The notes below the pieces were generated by a model that searched no databases, was not told where the DNA came from, and worked only from the letters and a program-made list of their open reading frames with translations. From assembly GCA_013146195.2 (NCBI GenBank), contig CM028380.1, positions 78,806,556 through 78,870,555 on the forward strand: a stretch of DNA of 64,000 nt. The letters run 5' to 3'. Below, piece after piece: positions 31,790-42,724 of the stretch. This stretch comes from Codonopsis lanceolata (Eukaryota > Streptophyta > Magnoliopsida > Asterales > Campanulaceae). The position numbers and the translations under genes are program-made. Within the stretch, counting starts at the first letter, position 1. The number at the start of each line of letters is the position of its first letter.

Positions 31790-32700
31790 GGAGTTGGGTG
31801 GCGAGTAAAAACGGTAGTGATGTGAACCCGATATCTCCTAGAAATGTTTAGGATGAATGACTTCGCGATCCAACATCCTCGAGATGACACGAACTTTGGA
31901 ATCGTGAATGACACCACAATTGAGATGATTCTCCAACTAATAAGTCGAATTCAATTATAAACAATGAATCCACAATGTTTATAATCCAAGCTTCCGGCCA
32001 ATTTAGGACTCTCAAATAAGAACACAATTTTTTATCTAGAAAATCGACTCAATTTTATTCATCAGTCAACAACTAAAAACAATATTTAAGAATGCCTTTA
32101 TATAAGGTTTACAAAATAAATCCAAATTCTTATAGGAAAAGAAAACTAAATAAAAGAAATATAATTAAAAGAAAACTTTTAAACCTAAACATTAGGGGAA
32201 AAAAAACCTAAAACCCTTCGATTTGATATGTGGTGGGTCTCGTGGTTCATTTGAAATCAAAAGTTATGTCATGCCGAAGAAAGAGTCCTCAACTTTTTTA
32301 TTTCTACTAGTGCATTAGATTCAAAACTGACAACTGACACCCATAAACTTAATTTTCTTCTCAAAGTCTTCTAGGTCTTTGTTGAAGTGGGTAAGGAAGT
32401 CTAATATAAGGCAAGAGATTCATTGATCAACGAGATTTCTGTCGGGATCTCTGATTCAACGAACCAAGCTCACCCATATCCACGGGCTTCCTCATGTTTG
32501 TCTAACTGAAGAAAAAACTAAAGTCTTTTTCAAGAATACGAACAACTGGGGATACCAAAAAAAATAGTTTATTCAATTCCTAATCTATTTTGATATCGAG
32601 GCAACTAAGGCAGCATGTGAAATGAAATATTTTCTTCGAATTCGAGTTGTGATTTATGGTCGAAAACAGAAGATAAAGACATATAGTTTGAAGAAGACGA
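31790..32700 (-). repeat. Possible solo LTR
   Basis: Read on the minus strand, this stretch has an LTR-like layout: a TATA box (CCTTATATAAAGG, plus 32095-32107) roughly in its middle, followed by about 290 bp running to TATCGGGTTCACA near 31820. No coding is present and no target duplication or partner LTR was found. It could equally be an unrelated repeat. Confidence 0.3.
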
Positions 32701-34048
32701 AGGAGGGTGTTATTGGAAATTTTTTATGAAAGTTCCTTTTTGCTAGTTAAAAAAACAAGGTGCTTTCACGATTATAGTTTTAAAAAAAGGTACCGACCCA
32801 CAATTAATCATATAAACTTTAAAAAGTGGATCGACTTGCAAGTATTCCTAAGACCATCTCCAACCCTATACCCCAAATTTGCTCAGATTTCACCCCAAAT
32901 TTGATTTATTTTAGCACCAAATACTATTCCAACTCCAACCCACAACCCCAAATCTTTCCACAAATAGAATATTCCTTAGCATATTCTATTTTTATTTCTT
33001 TTACTTTATTTGTCAACATGTATATTAATTTGTTATTAACCTTTTAAATAATTATTTTTAAGATTGCACAATTAATAATTTTAGAATATTAAATAATTTT
33101 ATAATTATTATATTATTTACGTCATAAATAATATTTTTAAATTAGTAATTTTTTGTAACTAAATTGAAGAAATATAATTTAATAAACATACAAGCACTTG
33201 AAAATATCATAAATTTTTTAATATGTATACATTTTTAAGTTTATAAATGTTCTAATAATTTTAATATGTATGCATTTTTTTAGTTTTAATGTGAAATTAA
33301 TGTTCTCTAACTAGTATAATAATAATAATGTATTTATTTATTTTTATATAATATATACAAATTATTGAAAAATGTTAAATAATTATAAATTATTGAATTA
33401 ATATGTTTAATAATTTAAATTACATAATATTATTATTATTTATATTATCTAATATTAGATATTTATTATTTTTTAATACATTTACATTAAAAATATATCA
33501 TATTATAAATAATTTTCAGATTTAATCATCCATTAAAAACCTGATTTATAACATGGTCCTACAATACCAAATTTGGAGTATGTGAACAGTGAAACTCTAA
33601 ATTTGGGAAAGGGTTTGGGGTTGAGTTGGAGTTGGAGTTGCTCGGTACCCCCAAATTGGAGAAAAGGGGGCACGATTGGAGATGCCCTAAAACCGGTATC
33701 CCAAATCACCAAATTGGGTTCAAACTTGCACCAAATCATTCCAACCCAACCCCCAAACCTCTCCCCAATTTGAAACCGTGAATAGTGTCACCCCAAATTT
33801 GGGACAATACTATTCATCTAACCCCAAATTGGGGTTGATCGGACCTATTTCTTTTTAAAACAACAAATTGATTTTTAAATACAAAAAATATTTATAATTT
33901 ATATTATGAATTTAAAAATATTTTAATTGATTAATAACTAATAATAGCTAGGTAATAAATATTTAATAATGTAATTTATTTTAAAGCATTAAAAAAAGAA
34001 AAATAAATTATAATAAATTGATCTATTATGTAAATTGAAAATAAAAAA

Positions 34049-34283
34049 AGACATGCAAATTGAAATTGAAAATTACATACAACTTGAAATAAAAAATGAC
34101 ATACAACTTGAAAATAAAAATAACATACAACTTAAAAATAAAAAATGACATACAACTTGAAAATCAAATATGACATACAACTTGAAATTAAAAATGTCAT
34201 ACAACTTGAAAATAAAAATGACATACAACTTAAAAATAAAAATGACATACAACTTGAAAATAAAATATAACATACAAACTTAA
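34049..34283. repeat. About 25-bp minisatellite inside the Harbinger element
   Basis: Roughly ten units of ACATACAACTTGAAAATAAAAAT-like sequence, varying from 21 to 26 bp. It sits immediately upstream of the transposase C-terminal codons, replacing the coding region expected there. Confidence 0.9.
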
Positions 34284-34287
34284 ACAT

Positions 34288-34500
34288 ATGATAATTGAAG
34301 ATGAGCGTGATGTAAATGCACTAATTGAAGAACGAGGTGAAGCGTCGGCTCTAGATGTTGAGGGAGTAGGAGATGATAACACTCGATTTCAAGAATTTCT
34401 TGCTCGACATAGACAAATCAAGGATAAAGAGGCTCACCTTGCACTTTGGAATGCCTTAATTGATCATTTATGAGCACAATTTAGTAATAGTGATAATTAA
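34288..34500 (+). pseudogene. Harbinger transposase (HARBI1-like) C-terminus
   Basis: MIIEDERDVN ... FQEFLARHRQIKDKEAHLAL then LIDHL matches the end of plant HARBI1-like nuclease proteins, which typically close 'RDxxAHxxLRxDLIDHLWxxFG'. Here the Trp codon is TGA (34471-34473), after which the frame continues AQFSNSDN to a second stop. The catalytic DDE core is missing. Strand and position fit the surrounding element. Confidence 0.75.
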
Positions 34501-34902
34501 GCTAAAATAATATGTACTTTGAATTGAGTGCTGTTGTTGAATTTTTTTTTTCTTGATAGTTTTTAACATTTAAATAGATGTGTTGTTTGCTTTATCATAA
34601 TGTATGTGTTTGTATTAATCAAATGTTTACAATTTAAAATATATTAAATTACAAATTAATTATATAAATAATATTATAAAAATAAACTTATTAAATATAA
34701 TTATTATTAATTGTGTAATCTTAATAATTATAATTTTAAATGTTATAGTAGAAAATCAAAATATAATATGCTAAGAAATATTCTTTTTGGTGTAAGATTT
34801 GGTGTGTAAGATTGGAATTGAAATAATGGATAGTGTTGAAGCTGCCCCGACTTGGGGTTAGTTTACACCTAAATTGAGGTTTTTGGGTTGGAGATGGTCT
34901 AA

Positions 34903-35800
34903 CATCCCACTCACTCCTATTTAATTTCTTCCATGTGAAATTAATGGGAAGTACTGTACAAGTTTTGATGGAGAACTTTTCCTTGCGTTGTTCACCATTT
35001 TAGTGTTATATTGAGCCTCGCTGTAATTAAAATATAAATAAATTAATTTTGACACTATTTTTACTATATTTTTTATTTATCTACTATATTATTGATTATT
35101 TCTTTAAACCTATGTATGATTGGACAAAACTACCATTTAATTAATTATTTCTCATTTGAAGTTGAACAATATATTTTTTATTTTCATATTATTTTTTTAA
35201 TTTTTAACACGCCAACGAACATGATTTATTTTCCTTTTTTCAATACATATATTTTTTCGATCATGCTTATGTCACATTTCATGTTTCATTAGAAAATAAT
35301 TAATTTATTATTAAAGTTTTTATCTACCAAACTCTTAGATAATATGTAATACTTCATAACTATAATCAATAATGTAAATATTAGGTATGTATGTATTTTG
35401 TATGCAAGTTTAAATTTTACTTCATCCCTTCCTAGAAAAAGGTCAATCATTTTTTTTTTAATTTTTAAAAAAAGTTTCATCTTTTCTTTTCAAGTTGTTC
35501 AAGAAAAAATGTTCACTTTCTAACCTTAATTTAATTATGATAGGTTCCATGCACCATGATATTTCTTAATTGAAATTTGAGATTCTTTTAGAAATGGTGG
35601 AGTAATAGCTAATAGTTGAAAAAAATATTATGTAAGCAGTAAGCATTCTCCTCTATCTCTATGTACACTAAAAAAATATTTACAAATATCCCTCCTTGAG
35701 GAATGATCATGGAGAAAGACAGAAAAAGAAAAGGATGGCTGATCTAGTATATACATATTAATATAAACACACCTTCATCTTAATATCTTATGATATAGGA
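34903..35800. other. AT-rich noncoding DNA
   Basis: No repeat boundary or gene was recognised. The last 150 bp is the likely 3' UTR of the small minus-strand gene that follows. Confidence 0.6.
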
Positions 35801-36142
35801 TCAATTGATTTCGGGTATACTTTGTAGCGCAGGCCTCCACGACCGTTGATGTGACTCGTATCTTTCACTAACCTTCATCAATTGCCCCAAAACTTGTTCT
35901 ACCGATAACCCTTGCATGTCTGTCTTACCCAATAATTCCACCAGCTGCTTCTTTGTAATCTTCACCTTAACCTCTGTTATTGTCGTTGGTTTAGATGATG
36001 ATGAAAATGTGCCTTTCAGCAGACCCTTTTCTTCGATCTTCTTGGATCTGTCGCATTCTTCCGACCCCAAACAACTCCAGTCTTCCCCGCCCCATACCAT
36101 CCTATTCCTATTGCTTGCTTCTTTCCTTGCACAATTTCCCAT
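35801..36142 (-). CDS. Small MGNC-type protein, PADRE-like
   Basis: A single-exon frame of 113 codons, apparently intact. The start MGNCARKE gives an N-terminal Gly-2 and Cys-4, the pattern for myristoylation with possible palmitoylation, so a membrane location is inferred. Next comes VWGGEDWSCLGSEE, then a Ser-rich linker and a conserved C-terminal block: VKVKITKKQLVELLG, GLSVEQVLGQLMKVS and HQRSWRPALQSIPEIN. This layout matches the plant DUF4228/PADRE family, small stress- and pathogen-responsive proteins of unknown biochemistry; a 'HQRSWRPxLQSIPE' end is common in this group. A TATA box lies about 90 bp upstream. It is surrounded by transposons but shows no lesion. Confidence 0.8.
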   Translation of the reverse strand: MGNCARKEASNRNRMVWGGEDWSCLGSEECDRSKKIEEKGLLKGTFSSSSKPTTITEVKVKITKKQLVELLGKTDMQGLSVEQVLGQLMKVSERYESHQRSWRPALQSIPEIN

Positions 36143-36227
36143 TTTTATGTTCTTTCTTTTCTTTTTTGTGTTTGAGATATATCAAATATGAAAGATTTCT
36201 TGTTCCACTTCCACCTATTCCTATTTC

Positions 36228-36237
36228 CTATATATAA
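36228..36237 (-). promoter_or_regulatory. TATA box of the PADRE-like gene
   Basis: The minus strand reads TTATATATAGG. A start near 36200 would leave a leader of about 55-60 nt before ATG 36142, normal for a small plant gene. Confidence 0.55.
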
Positions 36238-37201
36238 CTGTTATAAAATGTTTGGGGATAGGATAGGAGTGATTGGATTGGGTAAAAGGTCAAAGGATAC
36301 GGATTGCCACGATGGAGAGACTCGGCGTCCTAACTCGCAGCCGCAGGTGAGCCTTTCTTACGGCCAGAAACTTTGACCTTATTTTTAAAAAAAAAATTCA
36401 ATTATATTATAATACCCTATGCATTTTTAAATAATCGTTTTCTTTTTTTTGACCCATGATATTGTTTAATTAAAAATAATTAAAAATATTATAAATATTA
36501 ATATAATGTATAATTTTTTAAAATAATAATATAGCTAGTATCCTATTATTAACCATCTAATAATATTGTAGCACATTAGCAACTTTGGTTTTGTGGTAGT
36601 AACTTTAATGACAATATTATTAACGTATTACTCTTTTTTTTTCACTCAAAAAGTTCATATCTAAATAATTTTATAATTAAATAATATATAATTAACATTA
36701 GAATCGATAATAATTACAATAATAGTTTAACATAATTAATGTGAGATAAAATTATAATATTATACAAATTATAGACATAATTTTTAAAAATAAAATTTTA
36801 AATATAACCATCTAAAAATAATATAATGAACTATTTAGGTAAAATAGATGAAGTATATTATTTAATGATAACATTACGGAAACAGTCATTTGCTCGACAG
36901 AATTGGCCAACTCAACTCCCAACTATTTTTGCAATGGTAGGTGAAGGCATATATAATGATGTCACCACCGCCAAATATTAAGACACTGAATCTGAATGAG
37001 AAGGAAGCCAAGGCTCCTCGGCTTTGTTCGGCTTAAACAAGTGTTTCTTGTCATACGAAATGTGAAAGGTAAGTTCTCAACTTCGATCTCTTCTTATACT
37101 CTTTGAGGAATAGATTACCAAAAAAAAAAAAAAAGTGCTTCTTATCACTACTCACTAATCACTATTTGACCCCCAAGAAGTACTAAGAAAATCAATACAA
37201 A
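36238..37201. other. Noncoding upstream region
   Basis: AT-rich DNA with no ORF. At 36940-37080 a GC-richer stretch ends in GTGAAAG/GTAAGTTCTC, a possible plus-strand splice donor. No coding frame precedes it, so it may be a noncoding leader relic. Confidence 0.4.
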
Positions 37202-37876
37202 TCTTATACTATATATATATATATATATATAATATAATACAGTTCATAGTTGCACATGTGTAATTGACTAAAGCTATTTTGGGGTTGAGATTGATTCATT
37301 TATTGAGATCCTACGATCATTATCACTCCCCGAGTTCACATGTGTGAAAGGCGGTTGAGCAACTACCCTCTCTCTCTCTCTCTAACTCCCCTCACTATTC
37401 ACGGTTGGTGGCCGTTAATCCTTCCTCCACCAAACTTACGTCTCTTTTCTTTTCGATATTTTAATTAATTAATCAATTTTATGTAAAAAAAAAATTGTAA
37501 GTTTTGTAATTTGAAATATTTGTTTTTTTTAACTGTTATCCTAATTAACTTAATCAATTTATTTTTTGAAACTGAATCCCAATTTAATTTATGTCTAAGT
37601 TTTGAATATTTCAATTTTAATTTTTTTCTTTTTAATTGTTATCGTAATTAATTTAATCAATTTAATTTTTTTTTCGACCCGCAATTTCGTATACAAATAA
37701 TTTTTTTTAAAAAACGTAAGTTTTGTAATTTGAAATATTTTTTTCCTTTTTAACTTTTATCATAATTAACTTAGACAAATTATAAGTAAATATTAATTCA
37801 TTTCCACATTATCTGCTTCATTTATTGATAAATTCACAAACTGGCGCCGTGCCATTGGCACGGGTAAGAATACTAG
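37202..37876 (+). mobile_element. Nonautonomous Helitron, unit 1 of a dimer
   Basis: The 5' end is A/TCTTATACTATATAT at 37202, the usual TC start followed by a (TA)n run. The 3' end has the stem-loop CGTGCCATTGGCACG (about 37848-37862) then GGTAAGAATACTAG and T (37877), the canonical hairpin-CTRR/T end. There is no coding. It inserted between A and T without duplication, as Helitrons do. Confidence 0.8.
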
Positions 37877-38532
37877 TAAATATACAATATAGCTCATAGT
37901 TGCACATGTGCAATTGACTAAAGCTATTTAGGGGCTGAGATTGATTCATTTACTGAGATCCTACGGTCATTATCAATCCCCGAGTTCACATGTGTGAACG
38001 GCGGTTGAACAACTACCCCCTCTCTCTTTCTCCAACTCCCTCCACTATTAACGGTTGGTGGTCGCTAATCCTTCCTCCACCAAACCCACGTCCCTTTTCT
38101 TTTCGATATTTTAATTAATTAATCAATTTTATGCAAAAAAAAATCGTAAGTTTTGTAATTTGAAATATTTTTTTCTTTTTAAATGTTATCGTAATTAACT
38201 TAATCAATTTATTTTTTGAAACTGAATCTCAATTAATTTATGTCTAAGTTTTGAATATTTCTATTTTAATTTTTTTTCTTTTTAATTGTTATCGTAATTA
38301 ACTTAATCAATTTAATTTTTTTTCCAGCCTGTAATTTCGTATACAAATAAATTTTTTAAAAGAATAGTAAGTTTTGTAATTTGAAATATTTGTTTTTTTT
38401 TATTTTTAACTGTTATCATAATTAACTTAGACAAATTATAAGTAAATATTAATTTATTTCCATATTATTTGCTTCATTTATTGATAAATTCACAAATTGG
38501 CGTCGTGCCATCGGCACGGGCAAGAGTACTAA
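37877..38532 (+). mobile_element. Nonautonomous Helitron, unit 2 of a dimer
   Basis: Begins directly after unit 1's CTAG and repeats it nearly end to end (GTTGCACATGTG, GATTGATTCATTTA.TGAGATCCTACG, CACGGTTGGTGG and so on). It lacks the TC/(TA)n first bases. It ends with stem-loop CGTGCCATCGGCACG and GGCAAGAGTACTAA, T. The CTAA end still fits CTRR. Confidence 0.8.
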
Positions 38533-39359
38533 TATATATGATGACAAAGCTACATTTATTTTTTCAAAATCTCACTTTTGAATTATTGACTTTTCAGTTA
38601 TCATTTCACTTTTTCTCTCTCCTATCTTCTTTCTATTTTCTTTGGTTGTATTTATTTTTCTTTCTCTCATCTCCTCCCTATTTTCTCTCTCATTGTCACC
38701 ATCTCCTCTTTTTTTAATTATGTTTAAACATTTTTCTTTCTTTAAAAATAAAAAATAATATCTAAACAAAAATAACAGTTCCGGAGTCAAGAAAACAAAA
38801 ATATAAGAGGTTAGTAAAATAAAAATAATTTATTGAACAAACTACTATAAAAATAAAAGTTACAGAATCAACAAAACAAAAATAATTTAATGTGGAGGTT
38901 AGTAAAATAAAATAGTTTACGGAACAAAAGTTTAAAACAAATTCTTAAAAATATATATGTAAATAAAAAATACGTTAGTAAAATAAAATTATTTGATGGA
39001 ATAAAAATAATAGTTACAGAGTCAATAAAACAAAACACTTTAAACTTAGGTTAGAAAAATAATAAAAATAATTTACGGAACAAATTCTTTTTCGTAAAAC
39101 TATTTTTACAAATAAAACAAAAATAATAGTTACGAAATCAACAAAACAAAAAATATAATGGAAGTTAGTAAAATCAAAATAATTAACGAAACAAAAATAA
39201 AAGTTAACGGTAAAAATAATTTCGTTATTTTGATTTTAGTTTATTTTCTTATCAGAAATTTATTTATTCATAAAATACAACTATAATTTAATAAAAGAAA
39301 TAATTTAAAAGGAAAAACTTATTTTAGTTCAGATTCTATTTGCATGGCGGAAAAAATTA
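38533..39359. other. A/T-rich noncoding DNA
   Basis: A repeated word family 'AGTTA(C)GGAGTCAA(C)AAAACAAAA ... TTAGTAAAATAAAA' recurs at roughly 80-100 bp spacing from 38770 to 39210, a degenerate tandem repeat. No gene seen. Confidence 0.5.
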
Positions 39360-39998
39360 AAGTTTGTTCGAAGATATTCATTTTATAGAGTTTTTGAATA
39401 GTATAAAGTGTTTAGGATTGTCAGACCATGAATATATATTTCAAATTGGTGTTCCATTAATGATATTGAGAAACATTGACCATGCTGGATTGTGCAAAGG
39501 AATAAGACTAATCATCATAAATCTTGTGGATCACATTATTGAAACAAAAATTTTTAAATGAAGCAATGTTGGAAAAAGGTTTATATCCTGAGATTATCAT
39601 TAACTTCATCCGATGTAAGACTGTTTTTAAAATACCAGAGAAGACAATTTTTATTGCTGGTATTATATGCAATGATAATTAACAAGTGTCAAAGTCAATA
39701 ATTGTAGATATGTCACTTTTTAAAGAAACCAGTATTTAGCCATGTGTAGATATATATCGCAGTTTCTAGAGTAACAAATTATTTTGGTTTGAAGATATTG
39801 ATATACGGTGAAGATGAAAAACCAACTAATAAGAAAACAAATATTGTGTATAAGGACATTTTTTTAGAATTTATAATGATTAGTGACTTATGTGTAATTG
39901 TTAATAAACGAATTTTTCTTATGATTTTTAATCATCTTTATTTTGTTTGTATACGATTTAGTTGACGTGGGTTTAACGCACGAATTAAAAAAAACTAG
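39360..39998 (+). pseudogene. Helitron helicase (PIF1-like) C-terminal relic with Helitron 3' end
   Basis: FLNSIKCLGLSDHEYIFQIGVP then MILRNIDHAGLCKGIRLII matches the C-terminal part of the Helitron RepHel PIF1 helicase (family: KxGxPIMLLRNIDxxxGLCNGTRL). It continues, with stops, through a degraded SAMTINKSQGQS segment, a VTS/LIYGEDEKPTN segment and NIVYKDIF. The sequence then reaches a hairpin GTGGGTTTAACGCAC (39967-39981) and AATTAAAAAAAACTAG (ending 39998), the Helitron 3' terminus. The Walker motifs and Rep domain are absent, so this is a 3' remnant of a once autonomous element. Confidence 0.8.
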
Positions 39999-41105
39999 CT
40001 ATTATTAATGTAATTGCCCATTTAGGATGCGAGGGGCATAATGGTAAAGATTGTCTCACCATAACTTAAATACAGGCGTAGCCCGAGGGTAGTCTGCGCG
40101 ACCGCACTGGGCCCCCAATTTTAAGGGGACCCAAATTTATAATAAGACAACAAATATTGTGTATACAGAATTTTTTTTAAATCTATAATGATTAGTGATA
40201 TATTTATGTGTAATTGTTAATAAACCGATTCTTCTTATTTTATTTTTAATATTTTTTATCTTCTTTATTTTGTTTATATACGATTTAGTTGACGTATGTT
40301 TAACGCACGATTTATTATTAATGTAAGGGGGATGCTTAATACAACACCTGTTAAATACTTAATACAACATTTTTTGTTGTAAAAATACTATATTACCCTT
40401 AACGAAAAAAAATATTTTTTAGGCATAGGGACTGGTTTGTGAGCAGTCCTAAAAAAAATCAGGCATAGGGACCGGTTTGGGACCAATCCAAAAATAAAAA
40501 TAAAAATTCAGGCATTGGGACCAGCCCTAAAAAAAATAATAAATAAATTCAGTCATTGGGATCGGTTTGGGGACCAGTCTTAAAAAATATATAATTCATT
40601 TACTCATAAAATGACAAAGGGAAATTTGGTTCACTTTTAAAAAAAATATATTATATTAAATATTTCATAGGTGCTCTATTAAGTATCAATGTTAATGTAC
40701 CCCATTTAGGATGTGAGGGGCATAATGGTAAACATTGTCTCGCCATAACTTAAATACAGGTCTAGCTTAAGGGTAGTCAGCCGATTGCACTGGGCCCCCA
40801 ATTTTAAGGGGATCCATATTTATAATACAACCATATATATTAAATTGTTAATTATATTTTACATATGTTTCGGTGTACAATGGATAAGGAGCTTTGATTA
40901 AGGAGAGGTTATGGGATCAACTCTTTGTAAGTTAATTAACATTTGTTTTATTTTTGAGTTGTAAATTATCAAGTATTATATTATATATATAATATGTAAT
41001 GTGTCTAATTTTGGTAATTTCCTTTTGATTTAATGATATGCTACTTATATATATGCTTAGAGATTTTGGATCCAATCCATAGCATAGTTGTCCAACTTTT
41101 TTTTA
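39999..41105. repeat. Interleaved Helitron-derived duplications and a small insertion
   Basis: A segment at 40144-40310 repeats the last 170 bp of the Helitron relic (39835-39985), including the GTTTAACGCACGA hairpin, but is cut before CTRR. A 125-bp block beginning CCCATTTAGGATG occurs at 40017-40142 and again at 40701-40826. Between them, an insertion of about 380 bp contains four copies of a roughly 40-50 bp unit GGCATAGGGACCGGTTTGGG (40421-40590). No gene. Confidence 0.6.
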
Positions 41106-42724
41106 GGGCGAAATGCACCATTGGTCCCTGTACTTTGGGTTTGTCCATCGTTAGTCCCTGAACTTCAAAACGTCTCACCATTGACCAAAGTTTGCGTTTT
41201 TTGTCCACCGTTGGTCCCTTGCTCAAACGTCGTTAACTGTTTCACCGTTAACTGACCATGTGCGATAAGCGTGAGCAAAAGCAAGGACCAAAGTGTATTT
41301 TCTCAATGAGGCAGCTGCAAAATGGCCAGACCCTCTCACCTCCTGACCCTCTCTCCCCACCTCTCCTACTGCCCGAAAACATCCCCACCACAAAACCCCC
41401 TCCAGGCAGCTTCCATATCGTTAACCCAACTGTTTCCTCATCATTTCCGGACGGGGTCACCTCATTTTGGGCTCTAATTGGCTCAATTGAGTCTTGATTA
41501 TTAGTAGTATTATAGTTATCAGTTGGTAACTCGTGCCGGCAAACCGGACATGAATTGCGTAATGAAAGTCAAGGTAGAATACAATCGGAATGGTATAAAT
41601 GCTTACATGGCATTTCGTGGGCCTCTGTTTTCAATTAGAATGGCTCTTTGCAAACCGCGCAATGCGACTCCGTTTCAATATGGTTCTCTATAATTTCTAC
41701 CGTTGGCATTGACTCAATCACCGCCTTTGACGCTGGTGGGTTATCGATTCGGCCTAGCCCATTTACTTCAATTTGCGCCAATTGATCCAGCAACCGATCA
41801 AATCCGGATCCCAACAAAAACTCCGACATACTTTAGCAAGCGGTCTCAACCCCGACCCTGCTCCATCATCGTAATACAACTCAAACCCACCGCCTTCCTC
41901 TCCACCCCCACTGCGACTACCACTAGCAGCTTCGGCACCTCCGTCGGCAGGTCCACGTAGAACAATAACCGGATTAAACGGAGAACGATCCCCACCGTTC
42001 CGTCGGGTTCGACGAAGCCCTGGACTCGAACCCGGTTCCGGAGTCTGCCTATTTCCGACCATGTACATAGCTGCCGCAGGAAACAGGCGGTGACGTGAAT
42101 TGGAAAGCGCGGGTTGGGTCGGACCGGGCTTTCAATTTCCTCGATGAACCCACCGTTACAATCAGGGCAATAGAGAGAATCGTGGTGGTTCCGAACCCTA
42201 ACGAATCGGTTACATCTGTAGCACCAGTACGACAGGGAAGACACAGCCGTTGACATCATTAATTTCACACCCCACAACCTAATTCAAAAGTTGCCTCTTA
42301 TTTTTGTAGATCTAAGAAAAAATCAAATCTTTCCTCAACAATAAAATTGAAATGAATTGTAAATTTGAATTTGATGTTGAAATTTGAGAACTGGACAGCC
42401 GGAGGTGAGAAGGTCCGACGGGAGGATAGAGAATGAGGAGAGAGGAGAGAGAAAGAGAGATAGATAGATAGATAGAGAGAGAGGTCCGGAGGTGAGAGGG
42501 TTCGACCATTTTGCAGCTGCCTCATTGAGAAAAGACACTTTGGTCCTTGCTTTTGTTCACGCTTATCGCACATGGCCAGTTAACGGTGAAACAGTTAACG
42601 ACGTTTGAGCATGAGACCAATGATGGACAAAAAACGCAAACTTTGGTCAATGGTGAGACGTTTTGAAGTTCAGGGACTAACGGTGGACAAACCCAAAGTA
42701 CAGGGACCAATGGTGCATTTCGCC
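41106..42724 (-). mobile_element. Pack-MULE carrying a RING E3 ligase gene
   Basis: Long terminal inverted repeats of about 235 bp (41106-41340 and 42490-42724), starting GGCGAAATGCACCATTGG, bound the element. It is flanked by TTTTTTTTA on both sides (41097-41105; 42725-42733), a 9-bp target duplication as made by Mutator-like elements; the T-rich sequence makes it slightly less decisive. There is no transposase inside. The cargo is a minus-strand gene copy, described separately. The right TIR side contains a (GATA)n tract (42458-42475). Confidence 0.88.
41345..42277 (-). pseudogene. Captured RING-type E3 ubiquitin ligase (zinc ribbon + RING-H2), broken
   Basis: The start is in ...MSTAVSSLSYWCYRC, a zinc ribbon with CxxC pairs (YWCYRC ... 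LYCPDC), then GGFIEEIE. After a shift near 42085 comes MYMVGNRQ ... RRTRRNGGDRSPFNPVIVLR and GFELYYDDGAGSGLRP. After another shift near 41835 comes SEFLLGSGFDRLLDQLAQIE, then NPPASKAVIESMPTVEI and the RING: CAVCKEPF, MPCKHLYHSDCILP, NSCPVCRHELPTD. The C-terminus (ETVGLTIWKLPGGGF) reaches the TIR. Domain order and length match RING1-like/RDUF-type plant E3s. Stops after EPF and at the conserved Trp after ILP (TGA) kill it, although all Cys/His ligands of the RING are still present. The parent gene is intronless or was captured as such. Confidence 0.85.

Larger units (their letters stand above)
32852..34899 (+). mobile_element. PIF/Harbinger element (internally deleted/nested), TAA target duplication
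   Basis: Terminal inverted repeats GACCATCTCCAACCC (32852-32866) and GGGTTGGAGATGGTC (34885-34899) are perfect, and both are flanked by TAA (32849-32851; 34900-34902), the 3-bp duplication made by PIF/Harbinger. Inside, another end-like sequence, GATTGGAGATGCCC followed by TAA (33674-33690), suggests a second related copy recombined or nested. Direct CCCCAAATTTGG-type words mark the subterminal parts. A transposase C-terminus remains at 34288-34500, preceded by an unusual minisatellite. Confidence 0.8.

Noticed and set aside
34073..34273. Minus-strand ORF of repeated Phe/Ile/Leu/Tyr units
   Set aside because: It is the translation of the 25-bp minisatellite and has no protein meaning.
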